A stretch of DNA of 64,000 nt from Calamus simplicifolius (GCA_900491605.1 UESW01005008.1:473130-537129); one strand, 5' to 3'. Shown: positions 11,682-23,633, counted from the first letter of the stretch. Numbers and translations: made by a program. Notes: generated from the letters alone by a model not told the origin.

Positions 11682-12320
11682 AGAGGAAAGCAATGCCACC
11701 AGAAACCCTAGCTCTCCAAACCGCTGCGCTCTATGACGCTCGTCGCCGTTCGTTCAGGGCAATCTCTCTCTCTTTCGGGAAGAAACAACTCAGAGATCTA
11801 AATCTGATCCTGGGGTGGGAGAAACGAGGAAGGGAAAGAGTGCTGCAGCGCCCAACCTCTTCGTTCTTCCTTTTTCCTTGCTGCCTCTGACACCATGAAA
11901 ATAGAGACCCGATCCGTAGCAAGGAACAACCTCCTGTAGGGATCCCTTGGGCCTGCAAGCAGGACGGAGAGCAGGCTCCAGTCCACCCCAGTTCACCGGC
12001 ACTCTCTCCTTCTTTTCCCCCTTCGATTCCACCGCTACCTCCGCCTTTGTCTTCGCCTACGCACCCCAACCGGTGGAGGGTTCGAACGGGTGATTTGGCC
12101 AGATGGCGGTGGTGCAGACGGCAACGGCAGAAGGGGTGGAACAGCAGGCCAGAAGAGTAGGAAAGAAGGGGAAAGGAAAGCTATTGCTCCCGATGGACGG
12201 ATCGAGTCGCCCTTGGAGGCGCCGACGACGGGGAGTTGAGGAGTCAGACGAAGACCAACAAAAAAAAATTAGGGTTAGGTTTTTCCCATTTTTTTTCAAC
12301 AAAATTGTTTCCGAACCAAA

Positions 12321-12332
12321 GCTCTGATACCA
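12321..12332 (-). other. Primer-binding site of copia 1 (initiator Met tRNA)
   Basis: On the minus strand TGGTATCAGAGC follows the end of the 5' LTR by three bases. It is complementary to the 3' end of plant initiator-methionine tRNA. Confidence 0.93.
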
Positions 12333-12335
12333 GTT

Positions 12336-12613
12336 TGTTGCGGAAATCAGATTCGATAAACAAATCAAACAATAAACAAATAAAGGAACACCAAGAATTT
12401 ATGTGGTTCGATCATGGTGATCTACATCCACGGGCAAGGCAAACAAAATTCCATTATCAAAAAGGAGGAAGTCACATTACAGAAGTTTTCACACGTATAT
12501 ATATACGCCCAAAAATAAACCCTATCGGACCGGTTTGGTCCGGTCTCAACAAGAATATCGGGTCGGGTCAAGAAACCGGACCCGATATATAAAATTCAAG
12601 ACATATTTTAACA
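12336..12613 (-). repeat. 5' LTR of copia 1
   Basis: 278 bp, TG...CA, matching the LTR at 6760-7036. It is followed on the plus strand by the target duplication GTTTG. Confidence 0.96.
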
Positions 12614-13113
12614 GTTTGAATAGTAAAAAAAACCTAGTTTCGTCGAGTCGGTTTAAGGTATAAGATTTTAAAATCCAGTTTAAATAGGGCCGAATTTGGA
12701 TTTAGAAAACAAGGTATTTAAAAATTTTGATTTTCTAAAGATTATAATTTTTTTGTATTTTTAATGGTTATAATTTGTGCTATGTCTTAGTTTTTTTTAA
12801 AAGTAATTATAGATACATATTGTTTATTTTATTTATTTTTATTCATATTTTTGAATTGACATATATATATTGTTTTGATAAAAAATAAACATATTTTAAT
12901 ATTGAATCAGGTTTGGATAGGATAATCTGTTTTTATCTAACCCGATTTTCATAATCAATTCAGATATTGTTCTTAATCTTTTTTAAAAATTTAATTTTAA
13001 AATTAGCTTTAATTTTTAAGTTTTAAAACTAGATATTGATTTGAATGGTGCAAAAAAAAAAGGGCATCCAATCCTATCTCATCGACACCACTAACTTCAT
13101 CTTGAGAGTATAT
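12614..13113. other. AT-rich intergenic, nothing recognised
   Basis: Low-complexity AT-rich sequence with many T and A runs. No open frame or repeat boundary can be supported. Confidence 0.6.
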
Positions 13114-13555
13114 TGTTAAAGAATCTGTGTTACCGTTGCAATTAACTCTCAACCGGTCTCTCTACAAACTGAGCAGAACTCTCAACTAATCTCACTACAA
13201 ACTCTGCATCATCAGTATCTTCAACATCCTTGAATTTACTAACAAATCATCCATCGATCTTCACAACAAAGCAGTCTCATCGATCTTCACAACATGATCA
13301 TTATCTCCAAAACTACAACGAATAATCATTATCTTCAATACTACAATGGATAATCATTATCTTTAAGACTACAATAGATAATCATTATCTCTAAGACTTA
13401 CAATACATGGTCACTATCTCAACTATTTGTTTTTATCTTTTACTTGTGAATAGCACGATTGTTATTCTAAGAATCTATAAATATTATAATTTATAAATTC
13501 TTATGATCATTCAATACAGCAAATATTCAACGTATATTATCTTTCGTATGTTACA
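13114..13555 (+). mobile_element. Possible solo LTR with internal ~31 bp tandem repeats
   Basis: The stretch starts TGTTAAAG and ends GTTACA. It has a TATAAATA box near 13478 followed by a leader-like end, as in copia LTRs. Inside, 13310-13420 holds about four copies of a ~31 bp unit (ATAATCATTATCTTCAAKAC-type). No matching target duplication is visible (TATAT on the left, GGAGA on the right), so the call rests on shape alone. Confidence 0.35.
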
Positions 13556-14760
13556 GGAGAGGAATATATTTATTTGGAGGGTTTTCGCTGCTTCTCCCTT
13601 TTCACTGCACTCATAGGTACGTACTGTGCTGTAGTCTTGTTTGTCCAACAACAAACAGCCCAAGTTGGCAGTCTGGCAGCAGCATGTGCTCCATAATTGG
13701 CTAGGTGATGTAAATCTGTGCACGCTTGTAGATTTAGCAGTTCCATTTAGGAAGGACATGCATGAAATGAGCTCAGCATAGCATAACGATCAGTGTCCCA
13801 ACCTTTGATTCAAAATGAGCAGTAACTTGTTTTGAGACCCAGTTAGCTAGCCTGACAAAGCAATATTGTAGCAAGATCTAATGTCTGGTTTGAGTTTTGG
13901 ATTTCAGTACATCATCAAGGTCTAATGCTGCCAGGTAACTAGATTTAGCGCAAATCCAAGTCCAGACATTACCATGTTACTCTATGCAAACGTCAAATGC
14001 CAGTGCACTGGCACATACTGGAATTCCCGGCCCTTTTCATCTTTAGTAGTCCCTTTGTCTTCATAGAGTTGATGGCGTCTTCCTCACACACTGTTAGCCA
14101 AGGCTGAATCAAGGCAGGGAAACGTTAAAGACAGATGATCTTATTATATTTTGACAGCAGATCGATTTTAGCCTAAGGGAAGGTAGCAGTGGATTCAAAA
14201 GCAGGCCAATCCACTGACGCAAAGGCAGTACGGCTCCAACATTGGATCAGAGATGCCTTTGGCCGTCAGCTAGTGTACAAAATTTAGTAGAAGTTGCAGC
14301 TGGCTCGTTGGGACCGGTCAAAGAAAGCGAAGTTGTTTGTTTGGCGCTGGATTCGCTTGTCCCATGGCCCCAGCCCTAAGCTCTTTGCTTGGCGTTTGGA
14401 AGAATAATTGGCCCAGCATCTTTGTTGCTAGCAAAGGGCACATGACATGAACCACACACACACGCACTGAAGATATATATTCAAGTAGCTATCCAGCTTT
14501 AATCTGTAACACTCCCACAGGTGCTCTTGTGGCCCTTACTTGCCCTCAGTTTCATGGTTCAGGTTTTTTTTTTTTGTGTGTTGAAAACTGATATTTAATC
14601 CTACTGTTCAAAGCATCTTTCAAAACCTTCACCCTCTTTGTATTACCTTTTTAATACTCTTTTACTTTCTTTATTTATCGCATTATTTACCTACAATCAG
14701 AAGCATTGTAGTAAAAGCTCAATTTTAATATCGATCTAGGGTATTACCCGTCTTCTCTTA
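13556..14760. other. Intergenic, no gene recognised
   Basis: Base composition is more even than in the flanks, with a few moderate open frames (for example 13759-13511 minus) but no recognisable protein, splice pattern or repeat. A poly-T run is at about 14566 and a short CA run at about 14455. Confidence 0.55.
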
Positions 14761-15703
14761 AGGCTGCATTTGAAATAGGAGATAAGAAGGAATATCCCCC
14801 TTATCCCCAAAAGCTATAACTACATGGGATAAATATGAAAAAATTTAATAGGGGTTATCCCCTGAACTTATTCCTTATTATAATAGGTAGTGTTTGATAA
14901 AAAAAATTTATTTCTAAATAAGTGTACAGGATAGAGTTTATCCCCTGGCTATCCCTAGGATATCCCTTGGCTATCCCATTGATCATATCAAATGCAAAAA
15001 GGTAAATCCATAAGATAACTTTTTTTACTCTTATTTGGAGGGATAACCAGTTATTCCTACATTTCTAGGGAATAAATTGAGAGGATAATCCATGGTTAAT
15101 CATACCATGGATTATCCCTCTAGTTAACTTTATTCCCAGCTATCCTTCATAGTTATGACTTTTGGGAATAAGAGGGATATCCCCTCTTATTTCCTATTTC
15201 AAACACTACTTTAAGGTAGTGTTTGATAGAAAAATATTATCCATGGATAAGTGTACGGGATAGAGTTTATCCCCTGACTATCCCTAAAGGGATTCCTTGG
15301 CTATCCCATTGATTATATCAAATACAAAAAGATAAATCCATAGGATAACTTTTTTTTACTCTGATTTAGAGGGATAACCATCTTCATGCATTTTCTAGGA
15401 AATAAATTGAGGGGATAATCCATGGTATGGTTACCATGGATTATCCCTTTGGTTAACTTTATTCCCAGCTATCCTTTATAGTTATCGCTTTGGAAATAAG
15501 AAGGGATATCCAAGGGATATTCCCTTTTATTCCATATTTCAAACACTACCTAAGGAACTCAGGAATAACTAGAGTTATCCCTTGATGGCAAAGTTATAAT
15601 TTAAAAAAGGTGCTTATTCTCTTAGCTATTTTCTGGAAATGTTATCCTGTATATTTATCGAGGAATAGCTTTTGGGAAGTCAAACACTACCTAAAGGATA
15701 TCT
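14761..15703. mobile_element. Cluster of related Tourist-like MITEs
   Basis: Several copies or half-copies of one ~330 bp inverted-repeat element lie side by side. Their ends are GGTAGTGTTTGA and TTCAAACACTACC. Copy 1 is about 14886-15210 and copy 2 is 15215-15550. Further end sequences near 14765 and 15689-15702 suggest a nested or flanking partial copy. Bodies are rich in GGATAACC and TTATCCC motifs that pair with one another. Confidence 0.8.
15215..15550. mobile_element. Complete Tourist-like MITE (336 bp)
   Basis: Terminal inverted repeats GGTAGTGTTTGA/TTCAAACACTACC are flanked on both sides by TAA (15212-15214 and 15551-15553). A three-base TWA duplication with G-rich ends is the signature of PIF/Harbinger-type MITEs. 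It has no coding capacity. Confidence 0.85.
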
Positions 15704-17472
15704 TAGACTATATGGTAGAATTAGGACAGCAGTGGAACCATGAGGAGTCGACCTCAGCAAGAGGCTAGTCAGCACTTTCCCATGCATTAACCTCCAAGCA
15801 ATCATAGCCGCGGATAAGCATAATTAGGTTTAGATCAACTATGGAAGGATGGATTTTGGTTACCCAGCTTTTAAATCTTTAGCCAGTGAGGTAGAGTTCC
15901 TTGATTTGACTCAGGACTTGTTAGTTAATTATTTTATTAAATAAGTAATCCTAATCTATTAAATAAATGATTAATTTTGGATCGGCAAAACTTTAATGTA
16001 CTTGTTTCGACTTAACTCAATTGCCATCCCTTCGGCTACTTAAGCTCCACCTTAAACAAAGCCTACAATTTTAGGAAGGATGGAATTTAATTACAATGCT
16101 TTAAGGATGGTTGGAATGATACATTCTCTATTTTCTCTCTTACTTTTCATATTCATTATCATATAAGGCTTAGATGAAGATTAAGATGGCTATAAAAAAG
16201 CAAAGAAATGCTCAAGATGACAACGAGATGGGACGAGACTAAAAACCTCAATTACGTCTCTATCTTTATTAAAAAAAATAATTTTTATCATCATTGATAG
16301 AGTTTTTTTTTATCCCCATCCTTGCTTTATTCTCATCCCACCCTTTCCAATAATATATTTAAACTTTAGTGCAAACTATAAGAATAATTTTATAGATATG
16401 AAAATATAGAGCATCTTTAAAGATAAAACGGTGGGATGAGATGATGGTCCAAAGATATACTTATCTCTGTTTACGGAGACCAAATTAGTCTCCATTTACC
16501 GCAAAAGATGAAAAATATCCATCTCAAATGGGATGGATTTGATTCCCATATTGTAAGCTAAAATTGTCATTCCAACAATGGCACTAATAATTACTTCTGG
16601 AGAAACTAATACATGTTAAATGTTTGACTAGGTAACAAGTTGGTTGCAAGGAAGATATGAAGAATTTCCTAAGATGAATCTACCATCAGATTCAAATTGC
16701 AGGCAAGAACAACTCTCCAAATGAAAAAATTAGGTAAGTTGAGAACTCTGAAGTAAGTTACAAGATATCTAGTTTTTTTTTTTTTTAATGCCAGATCCAT
16801 ATTTAGATCATGTTTTATCCATAACAGCCACGAATTTATCCTAATGTTTATCTGATCTATGGATCCACTCAAAGCATTCTTATCCATTTGTCCTCCACAC
16901 AAGCTCCTAATTTTATCAAAGATATATAAATAAGCTTCGAAATGTCTCAATGACTGGGATCCAGCATCCAGCTAATACTCCCATCATGTTTGACAAACAA
17001 GAATAACAGGAACAGCTTCGCTCCTTAGTCCCCCCAACAAGAACATATTGCATCTGCTTCTTTCCCATTATCATTGAGAATTCCTGCCAAATAGAAACAA
17101 AAAATAATAGCACTAGCAGCAGACATAGCATGTGATCAGAACGGAGTTTTGTTCCTTAAAAGAGGGACGCTGTCAGCTCCCCTACAACTTCTACAAGCTG
17201 GTTGTAATCAGCCTGCAGCTTCTCCTCCACCTACTGGGCCAATTCCCCCTTCGCTGGCTTGGTTAGCATCAACACACAGCATGCAGGCCTCCTGCTGACC
17301 CCAGCAGTTGCAAGATCCTACTACTGAGAGAGGGGAAAAAAAAGGCAGCAACAAAAGAAAAATCAGCAGAATTGAGTAAAATATTTATTACAGCTACAAC
17401 ATCACTGACAGAATTAAGTGAAAACAATGAATGAAAACAATGAACATCATATGGCCTTTACTTGGTTAATAT
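15704..17472. other. Intergenic; possible degraded exon-like pieces
   Basis: No gene can be supported. On the minus strand, 17100-16915 has an acceptor-like TTTCTATTTGGCAG followed by an open stretch, and 17260-17150 reads as a short charged peptide broken by a stop. I recognise neither. A poly-T run lies at about 16774-16788. Confidence 0.45.
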
Positions 17473-17949
17473 TGTTGGAAACAAGGTGGGCACACAAGAT
17501 TGATGGAAGTGGAGGATTCTTTCAATAAGAAAAATGATACTCTATATTAGAGGGAATACAACTTTTGGGTCTCTCTCTATTTTTTCATCATAATCATCTT
17601 CTTCTACTTCTACTTCTCTACATCATTCATGGGCAAACACCTTCCATATTTATACACATCTAGATGTCCTTTCATATGCCACTATTTAATATATGTATAG
17701 AAAAACTAAAAGACATTTGCAGAAAATTAAGAGTCAATTACAAAATACTAAGAGTCAATTTTAAATTTATGAACTATCTTGTCTTTTTAAAATGACTCTT
17801 CCTTTCTCTCATGAAGCCTTTGGTCTTTTCAAGAGTGACTCTTCCTTTCTCCCATGAAGCCTTTGATCTTTTCAAGAGTGACTCTTCCTTTCTCCTATGA
17901 AGCCTTTAGTCTTTCAAGAGTGCATTAAAACAAGTTTAATATTCCAACA
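17473..17949 (-). repeat. 3' LTR of copia 2
   Basis: 477 bp, TGTTGGAAAC...TTCCAACA on the plus strand. It holds three 43 bp tandem units (GACTCTTCCTTTCTC-CATGAAG type) at about 17795-17925. Confidence 0.96.
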
Positions 17950-20900
17950 TTTCCTCCCGTAAACTTATTTTTTTTTGGTGCCATGACTCCAAGCATCTTT
18001 CTTAGCTTTTGAAAATCTTCACTTTTGAGTGATTTTGTAAATATATCAGCAATTTGCTCATTTGATTTACAGTACACAACCTTCACAATACCTTTCTTAA
18101 CTTGATCACGAAGAAAATAAAATCTTGTGTCAATGTGTTTGCTTCTTCCATGTTGAACTGGATTCTTAGCTAGTTCAATAGCAGACTTATTATCAACATA
18201 TATCTTCACAGGCTCCTTTTGTGAATGACTCAATTCTTTCAATAAGTTGCGCAACCATATGGCCTCACAAGCACATGATGCTGCTGCAACATACTATGCC
18301 TCACATGTAGATAATGCAGCAATGGATTGTTTCTTTGAGCTCCAAGAAAAAGCATTAGCATCAAAATAAAAGATATAACCAGAAGTGCTTTTTTGTTCAT
18401 CAAGATCTCCTCCCCAATCACTATCAGAAAAACCAATTAAACTTGCATCATTGGAATGAGTATAAAACATACCATGATCAAGAGTTCCTTTGAGGTATCT
18501 TAGAATCCTTTTTGCTGCCATCCAGTGTGACTCCTTTGGATGTTCCATATCTACTAATCAAACCAACTCCATAGACAATATCAGGTCGGCTTATAGTAAG
18601 ATAACGAAGACTTCCAACAAGGCTTTGAAGAGAGATGAGTTCACCTCCTTTCCTTCTCCTTCTTTACTAAGCTTGGCTCCATAAGCAACTGGGGTGTTTA
18701 CTTCTTTGCAGCTCTCCATTTTGAATTTCTGTAGAATATTTCTAGCATAACTTTCTTGAGAAATGAAGATGCCATCTTTACTTTGCCTTACTTCAATGCT
18801 AAGAAAATAAGACATCAAGTCTCCTTCCGTCATTTCGAACTCCTTGCTCATGGTTGCTTTGAACCCATATATCATTTTCATGCAATTACCTGTCACAAGT
18901 AAGTCATCCACATATAGACATATAATTAAAATGTCATCTCCTTTTTCTTTACATAAATAGCATGTTCATAGGAGCATTTGTTGAAACCACAATCTTGAAG
19001 ATAGTGATCAATTCGAGCATTCCAAGCTCTCGGTGCTTGCTTTAATCCATACAAAGCTTTGTGTAACTTGTACACTTTATCTTCCATGCCTTTATGGATA
19101 TAGCCCTCAGGTTGCTCAATATAGACTTCTTCTTCAAGGTAGCCATTGAGAAATGCCGACTTTACATCCATTTGATATATTTTCCACTTGTGATGAGATG
19201 CAAGTGAGAAAATGAGCTTTATTGAATCAAAATGGGCTACAGGCACAAAAACTTCATCATAATCGAGCCCTTTCTTTTGCTTGTAGCCTTTGGCAACCAA
19301 ACGAGCTTTGTATTTTTCTACCTTTCCATTAGCAGTGCGCTTCACTTTATACACCCATTTGACGCCTATCGCCTTTTGTCCTTTTGGAAGTGAAGTCAAC
19401 TCCCAAGTATTATTCTTTTCTATGGCAAGAATTTTCTTCTTCATTGCTTTTCTCTATTCAACTTTCTGCATAGCTTCATCAAATGTTAGAGGTTCAATAT
19501 CAGCAAATAAACAATATAAATCAACTTGTTCAACTTCTTCTGTTTCATCATAAAGATCACTAATACTTCTAAACTTTCTTGTTGACTCTTCAGGGCTTAT
19601 AGAACTTCCTGAGGAAGTCGGTGTAACTTGTGGTGATGAAGATGATCTTGTTGGTGACAAGATTGATTGAGTAGCTTCCTCATTTGTATTCTCCTCAGCT
19701 TCATTGTAAGGTGTTATATATTTGATATGAGAATCTTTGCCATTCCAATCCCATACTCCATCTTCATTGAAAATCACATCCCGACTGATGATGACCTTAT
19801 TTGTCATTGGATTATACAATTTGTAGGCTTTGGATTGCTCACTATATCCTATGAAGATGCATTTTTGGCTTCGATCATCAAGCTTCTTCCTCTTCTCTTG
19901 TGGTACTTGGGCATAGGCAATACACCCAAAAATCTTCATATGGCTTACTCCTGGTTTGTAGCCACTCCAAGCTTCTTCTGGTGTCATACCTTTGATGGCT
20001 TTTGTTGGGCTTCGGTTAATAAGATATGCTGCACATGCCACCCCTTCAGCCCAAAAATGCTCGGAAAGGTTCTTCTATTTCAACATGCTTCTAGTCATAT
20101 CAAGAATGGTCCGGTTCTTCCTCTCGGCCACTCCATTTTGTTGTGGAGAGTACGGAGCGGTGAATTGATGTCGAACTCCTTCTTCATCACAATAGCTTCT
20201 AAAAGCATTTGACATATATTCTCCGCCTCTATCGGATCTCAAAATCTGCACTTTATTGTTACTTCTTTTTCAACCAAGGTTTTGAAATATTTAAACATAA
20301 AGAGTGCAGCCGACTTTTCTTTAAGAAAATAAACCCACAACTTTCTACTAAAGTCATCAACAAATGTTATAAAATATTTGTTACCACCACAAGATTCTGA
20401 AAGAGGTCCACATATATCAGTATGCACTAGTTGTAATGGTCTTGTTGCTTTCCAAGATTTTCTACTTTTGAAGGGAGCTCTTGCATGCTTAGCTAGTGTG
20501 CACTTCTCACAAACTTCATTTGGATAATTATATGTGGAAGACCTTTCACCATTCCCTTATTAGATAGTAATTTCAACTTCCAAAATTTAAATGTCCAAAC
20601 CTGAGATGCCAAAGCCAAGAAGGGTCCTTGATATCCACTTGCAAGCAATTTTGTGCTTCCATCTTTAAGATAAGAGGAAACATCCTGTTCTTCGCCATCT
20701 GGACACGAGTAATCAGCTTTCCATTCCAATCTTTTAGAGTTAGAGATAATCCTTCCATATGAATTGCATAACCCTTCTCTAACAGTTGGCCAATACTTAA
20801 AATATTACTCTTCAAACTTGGCACATAATAAACATTGGAAATGAAATCAGGTTTACCATTCTTTTGCCAAATCATGATTTTACCTCTTCCTTTGATAGGA

Positions 20901-22074
20901 GCTTTGGAGAGATCCCCAAACTTCACATCACAAAACTCCCCTTCTTGCAATTCCACAAATAGCTCTTTTCTTCCATACATATGGTTTGAGGCTCCTGAGT
21001 CAAGAAACCATATATTCTTCAAGTCTCCATCTTCTTGGCATGACAAAGAAGAGTCGGTTCTCCTTCTTGGTTGTTGGGTTCAATGTTGTGGCTTTGCTTA
21101 TTGTTCCAACACTCATAGCTATAGTGTCCATATTTTTGACAATTATAGCATTGAACATTGGATCTTGATTGGTTACGATCTCCAATTGATCTTCTACCTC
21201 GTCCACGTCCACCTCTTCTACCACCTCTTTCATTGTTAAAATTTGAGCTTTGGCCTCCTCCATCATAATAGCTTCTTTGACCACGGCCATGGCTTCGACC
21301 ACGACCACGGTAGTTGCTTCTGCCACCACGGCCACCACGATAGTTGTTGCTGTCATCTCTTTTGTTACTATAGGCCAATTGAAGCCCTTGATCTTTTTCT
21401 TTTTGATCTTTTGCCTCCACCTTGGATTGAAGTATTTGCTCTGTATTATGTGCTTCATTTTTTTTTGTATCTTTTGTTCATGAATTTGAAGTTTGCCCAT
21501 CAACGCATTGATGGAGAGTGTATCAACATCATTAGCTTCTTCAATGGCGAGAACAATATGCTCAAACCTCGGTGTTAAAGATCGAAGTATCTTCTCCACC
21601 ACTCGAACATCTTCTACCTTCTCTCCATTTCTCTTCAATTGGTTTACAATAACCAATATCCGAGAGAAGTAGTCAAATATGTTTTCCGTCTCCTTCATGG
21701 TGGTGACTTCAAATTCTTCTCGCAATTGTTGAAGCCGGATTCGCTTCACCTTTTCTTCTCCTTTAAAGATAGTAGAGAGAGTATCCCAAGCTTGATTTGC
21801 AGAGGTTGCTTCAGCAATTCTCTCAAATGTCACCTCATCTAAAGCTTGATATAATTGGAACAAAGCTTTCTTGTCTCTTCTCCTTAAGCCCCTTAAAGTA
21901 TCTTTTTGTGCTTGATTGTACCCTCTTTCTTGCTTGCTGTAGGCTCGGTGTAGCCATCTTGAATAATTTTCCATAGATCTTGTGAGCCAAATAAGGACTT
22001 CATTTAGATACACCAATTCCCATAGTTCTCCTAGTAAGCTTGGGAACTTGAATATGCACACCATCGTTGGCCAT
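17925..22074 (-). pseudogene. gag-pol of copia 2, broken
   Basis: The start ATG at 22074 opens MANDGVHIQVPKLT, typical for this kind of gag. Gag runs to about 21100 with a Gly/Arg-rich stretch and zinc knuckle CYNCQKYGHYSYEC near 21150-21109. Protease FLDSGASNHM is near 21011-20980, integrase 20520-19980 (MHTDICGP, FVDDFSRKLW), linker to 19454, RT 19444-18600 with LYVDDLL near 18920-18900, and RNase H 18548-17925 (IYVDNKSAIELAKN, HIDTRFYF). The last codons run through the polypurine tract into the LTR. Frame changes are visible near 22010, 21430, 20560, 20260, 20050, 18930 and 18590, and a stop near 18290. Protein similarity is clear throughout, so decay is by small lesions only. Confidence 0.94.
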
Positions 22075-22108
22075 CTCCCTCAAGATTGATCCTCTCAAAA
22101 AAAACCTG

Positions 22109-22120
22109 GCTCTGATACCA
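22109..22120 (-). other. Primer-binding site of copia 2 (initiator Met tRNA)
   Basis: TGGTATCAGAGC on the minus strand, two bases inside the 5' LTR. Confidence 0.93.
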
Positions 22121-22122
22121 CT

Positions 22123-22643
22123 TGTTGGAAACAAGGTGGGCACACAAGATTGATGGAAGTGGAGGATTCTTTCAATAAGAAAAATGATACTCTATATTAG
22201 AGGGAATACAACTTTTGGGTCTCTCTCTATTTTTTCATCATAATCATCTTCTTCTACTTCTACTTCTCTACATCATTTCATGGGCAAACACCTTCCATAT
22301 TTATACACATCTAGATGTCCTTTCATATGCCACTATTTAATACATGTATAGAAAAACTAAAAGACATTTGCAGAAAATTAAGAGTCAATTACAAAATACT
22401 AAGAGTCAATTTTAAATTTATGAACTATCTTGTCTTTTTAAAATGACTATTCCTTTCTCTCATGAAGCCTTTAGTCTTTTCAAGAGTGACTCTTCCTTTC
22501 TCCCATGAAGCCTTTGATCTTTTCAAGAGTGACTCTTCCTTTCTCCCATGAAGCCTTTGATCTTTTCAAGAGTGACTCTTTCTTTCTCCTATGAAGCCTT
22601 TAGTCTTTCAAGAGTGCATTAAAACAAGTTTAATATTCCAACA
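22123..22643 (-). repeat. 5' LTR of copia 2
   Basis: 521 bp. It matches the 3' LTR except for a fourth copy of the 43 bp tandem unit (about 22440-22617) and a few substitutions. The target duplication AATAT follows. Confidence 0.96.
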
Positions 22644-23067
22644 AATATTCCGTCAAAAAGCTTGTTAGTGTTGGGATTTTGAAATTAAACTCATGGTGTT
22701 CAATCAAGTGATGGGCCGAAAGCAAGAAACTGCTAATTAATTATGTATAAAAATTCGGTCAGAATGAGAGATATGCGTGCCAAAAAGACAAAAAACTGTC
22801 CAGAATTTTTCAGAACTTATAAGGCTCTCCTTCTAATCTTTGGCATCTTTTAATAATCTATCACCCCAACCCTATTTATGCATGTGTACTGGAAAAGTGA
22901 ATATACTCCTTGAAAGTTAATTTCTTGAAACATGCAAAATTATTTATAATTATCATACTCAATTCATATAAATGAAAATTGGTAGATCCACATATTCATC
23001 TCATAATTAACAAAATGCAATCATTAACTCAATTTTAAGTATTTTATCAGAAATTAAGTTGTCCAAC
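22644..23067. other. AT-rich spacer
   Basis: No open frame, repeat or element boundary recognised between copia 2 and the TRIM. Confidence 0.6.
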
Positions 23068-23633
23068 TGTGATGCCCCTCCCAATTGTCCCACATCGAAT
23101 AATTAGGAGTTGGTTAAGTGGTTTATATGTAGTAAAGCAAGAAGGACAAGGCACCAATTGGATCCCTTTTTGGGCTGTGATGGCCCAAGTTGGTGTGGAC
23201 CTTATCCGTCTTGCTTTCTTGTAACGAAACAGGCCCATGGGCCCGGATCGTTACAATATGGTATCAGAGCCTCGTACCAGTCGGAAGTGCATGAGCTAAG
23301 TGCCACACAGGACAAAGTGCTACATTTGGTTGTGATCAATTACCCTTGGCGCATGAGCTAAGTGCCACACAGGACAAAGTGCTATATTTGGTTGTGATCA
23401 ATTACCCCTGGCGACGAGAACGTCGCCTCTGTTAAGGGGGTAGATTGTGATGCCCCTCCCAATTGTCCCATATCGGATAATTAGGAGTTGGTTAAGTAGT
23501 TTATATATAGTAAAGCAAGAAGGACAAGGCACCAATTGGATCCCTTTTTGGGCTGTGGTGGCCCAAGTTGGTGTGAACCTTATCCGTCTTGCTTTCTTGT
23601 AACGAAACAGGCCCGTGGGCCCGGGTCGTTACA
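23068..23633 (+). mobile_element. Complete TRIM (miniature LTR retrotransposon), 566 bp
   Basis: Two 188 bp direct repeats, 23068-23255 and 23446-23633, start TGTGATGCCCC and end GTTACA, and are flanked by CCAAC at 23063-23067 and 23634-23638. Just inside the left repeat is TGGTATCAGAGCC (23259-23271), the initiator-Met primer site, three bases from the LTR. Just before the right repeat is GTTAAGGGGGTAGAT, a polypurine tract. The internal region is only 190 bp, with no coding capacity, and is itself mostly a ~63 bp direct duplication (about 23289-23351 and 23352-23412). It must rely on proteins of other elements. The LTRs carry no 5S rRNA-like sequence, so it is not the Cassandra family. About eight differences separate the LTRs. 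Confidence 0.96.

Larger units (their letters stand above)
11195..12335 (-). other. Leader (5' untranslated region) of copia 1
   Basis: This lies between the primer-binding site and gag. 11195-11345 and 11682-12320 look like original leader: GC-richer than the rest of the element, no conserved reading frame. The middle, 11346-11681, is a rearranged piece of the element's own integrase and LTR, listed separately. Confidence 0.7.
6760..12613 (-). mobile_element. Ty1/copia LTR retrotransposon 1, full length but defective
   Basis: It is bounded by LTRs 6760-7036 and 12336-12613 (TG...CA) and by a perfect 5-base target duplication, GTTTG, at 6755-6759 and 12614-12618. On the minus strand the order is 5' LTR, primer-binding site, ~1.1 kb leader containing a chimeric insertion, gag-pol, polypurine tract (complement of 7037-7049), 3' LTR. 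Domain order protease, integrase, RT, RNase H defines Ty1/copia, and the single gag-pol of about 1,320 codons is close to tobacco Tnt1 (1,328). The LTRs differ at about six places by eye. Confidence 0.96.
17473..22643 (-). mobile_element. Ty1/copia LTR retrotransposon 2, young but defective
   Basis: LTRs are 17473-17949 and 22123-22643, with target duplication AATAT at 17468-17472 and 22644-22648. The primer-binding site TGGTATCAGAGC is the complement of 22109-22120, two bases from the 5' LTR. The polypurine tract GGGAGGAAA is the complement of 17950-17958. The LTRs differ by about five single-base changes plus one extra 43 bp repeat unit in the 5' LTR, so the insertion is recent compared with the nest at 25896-57188. 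Confidence 0.96.

Noticed and set aside
11320..11690. A separate small retrotransposon inside copia 1
   Set aside because: It has no second LTR and no target duplication; it is a fusion of copia 1's own integrase and LTR.
12321..12332. GCTCTGATACCA strings as parts of tRNA genes
   Set aside because: They are the complements of primer-binding sites beside LTRs; no cloverleaf surrounds any of them. I found no tRNA or rRNA gene in the window.
16669..17131. Possible host exons on the minus strand
   Set aside because: One acceptor-like site only; frames are short, broken and unlike any protein I know.
23068..23633. Cassandra-type element carrying a 5S rRNA gene
   Set aside because: The LTRs contain no 5S-like internal promoter or 5S sequence.
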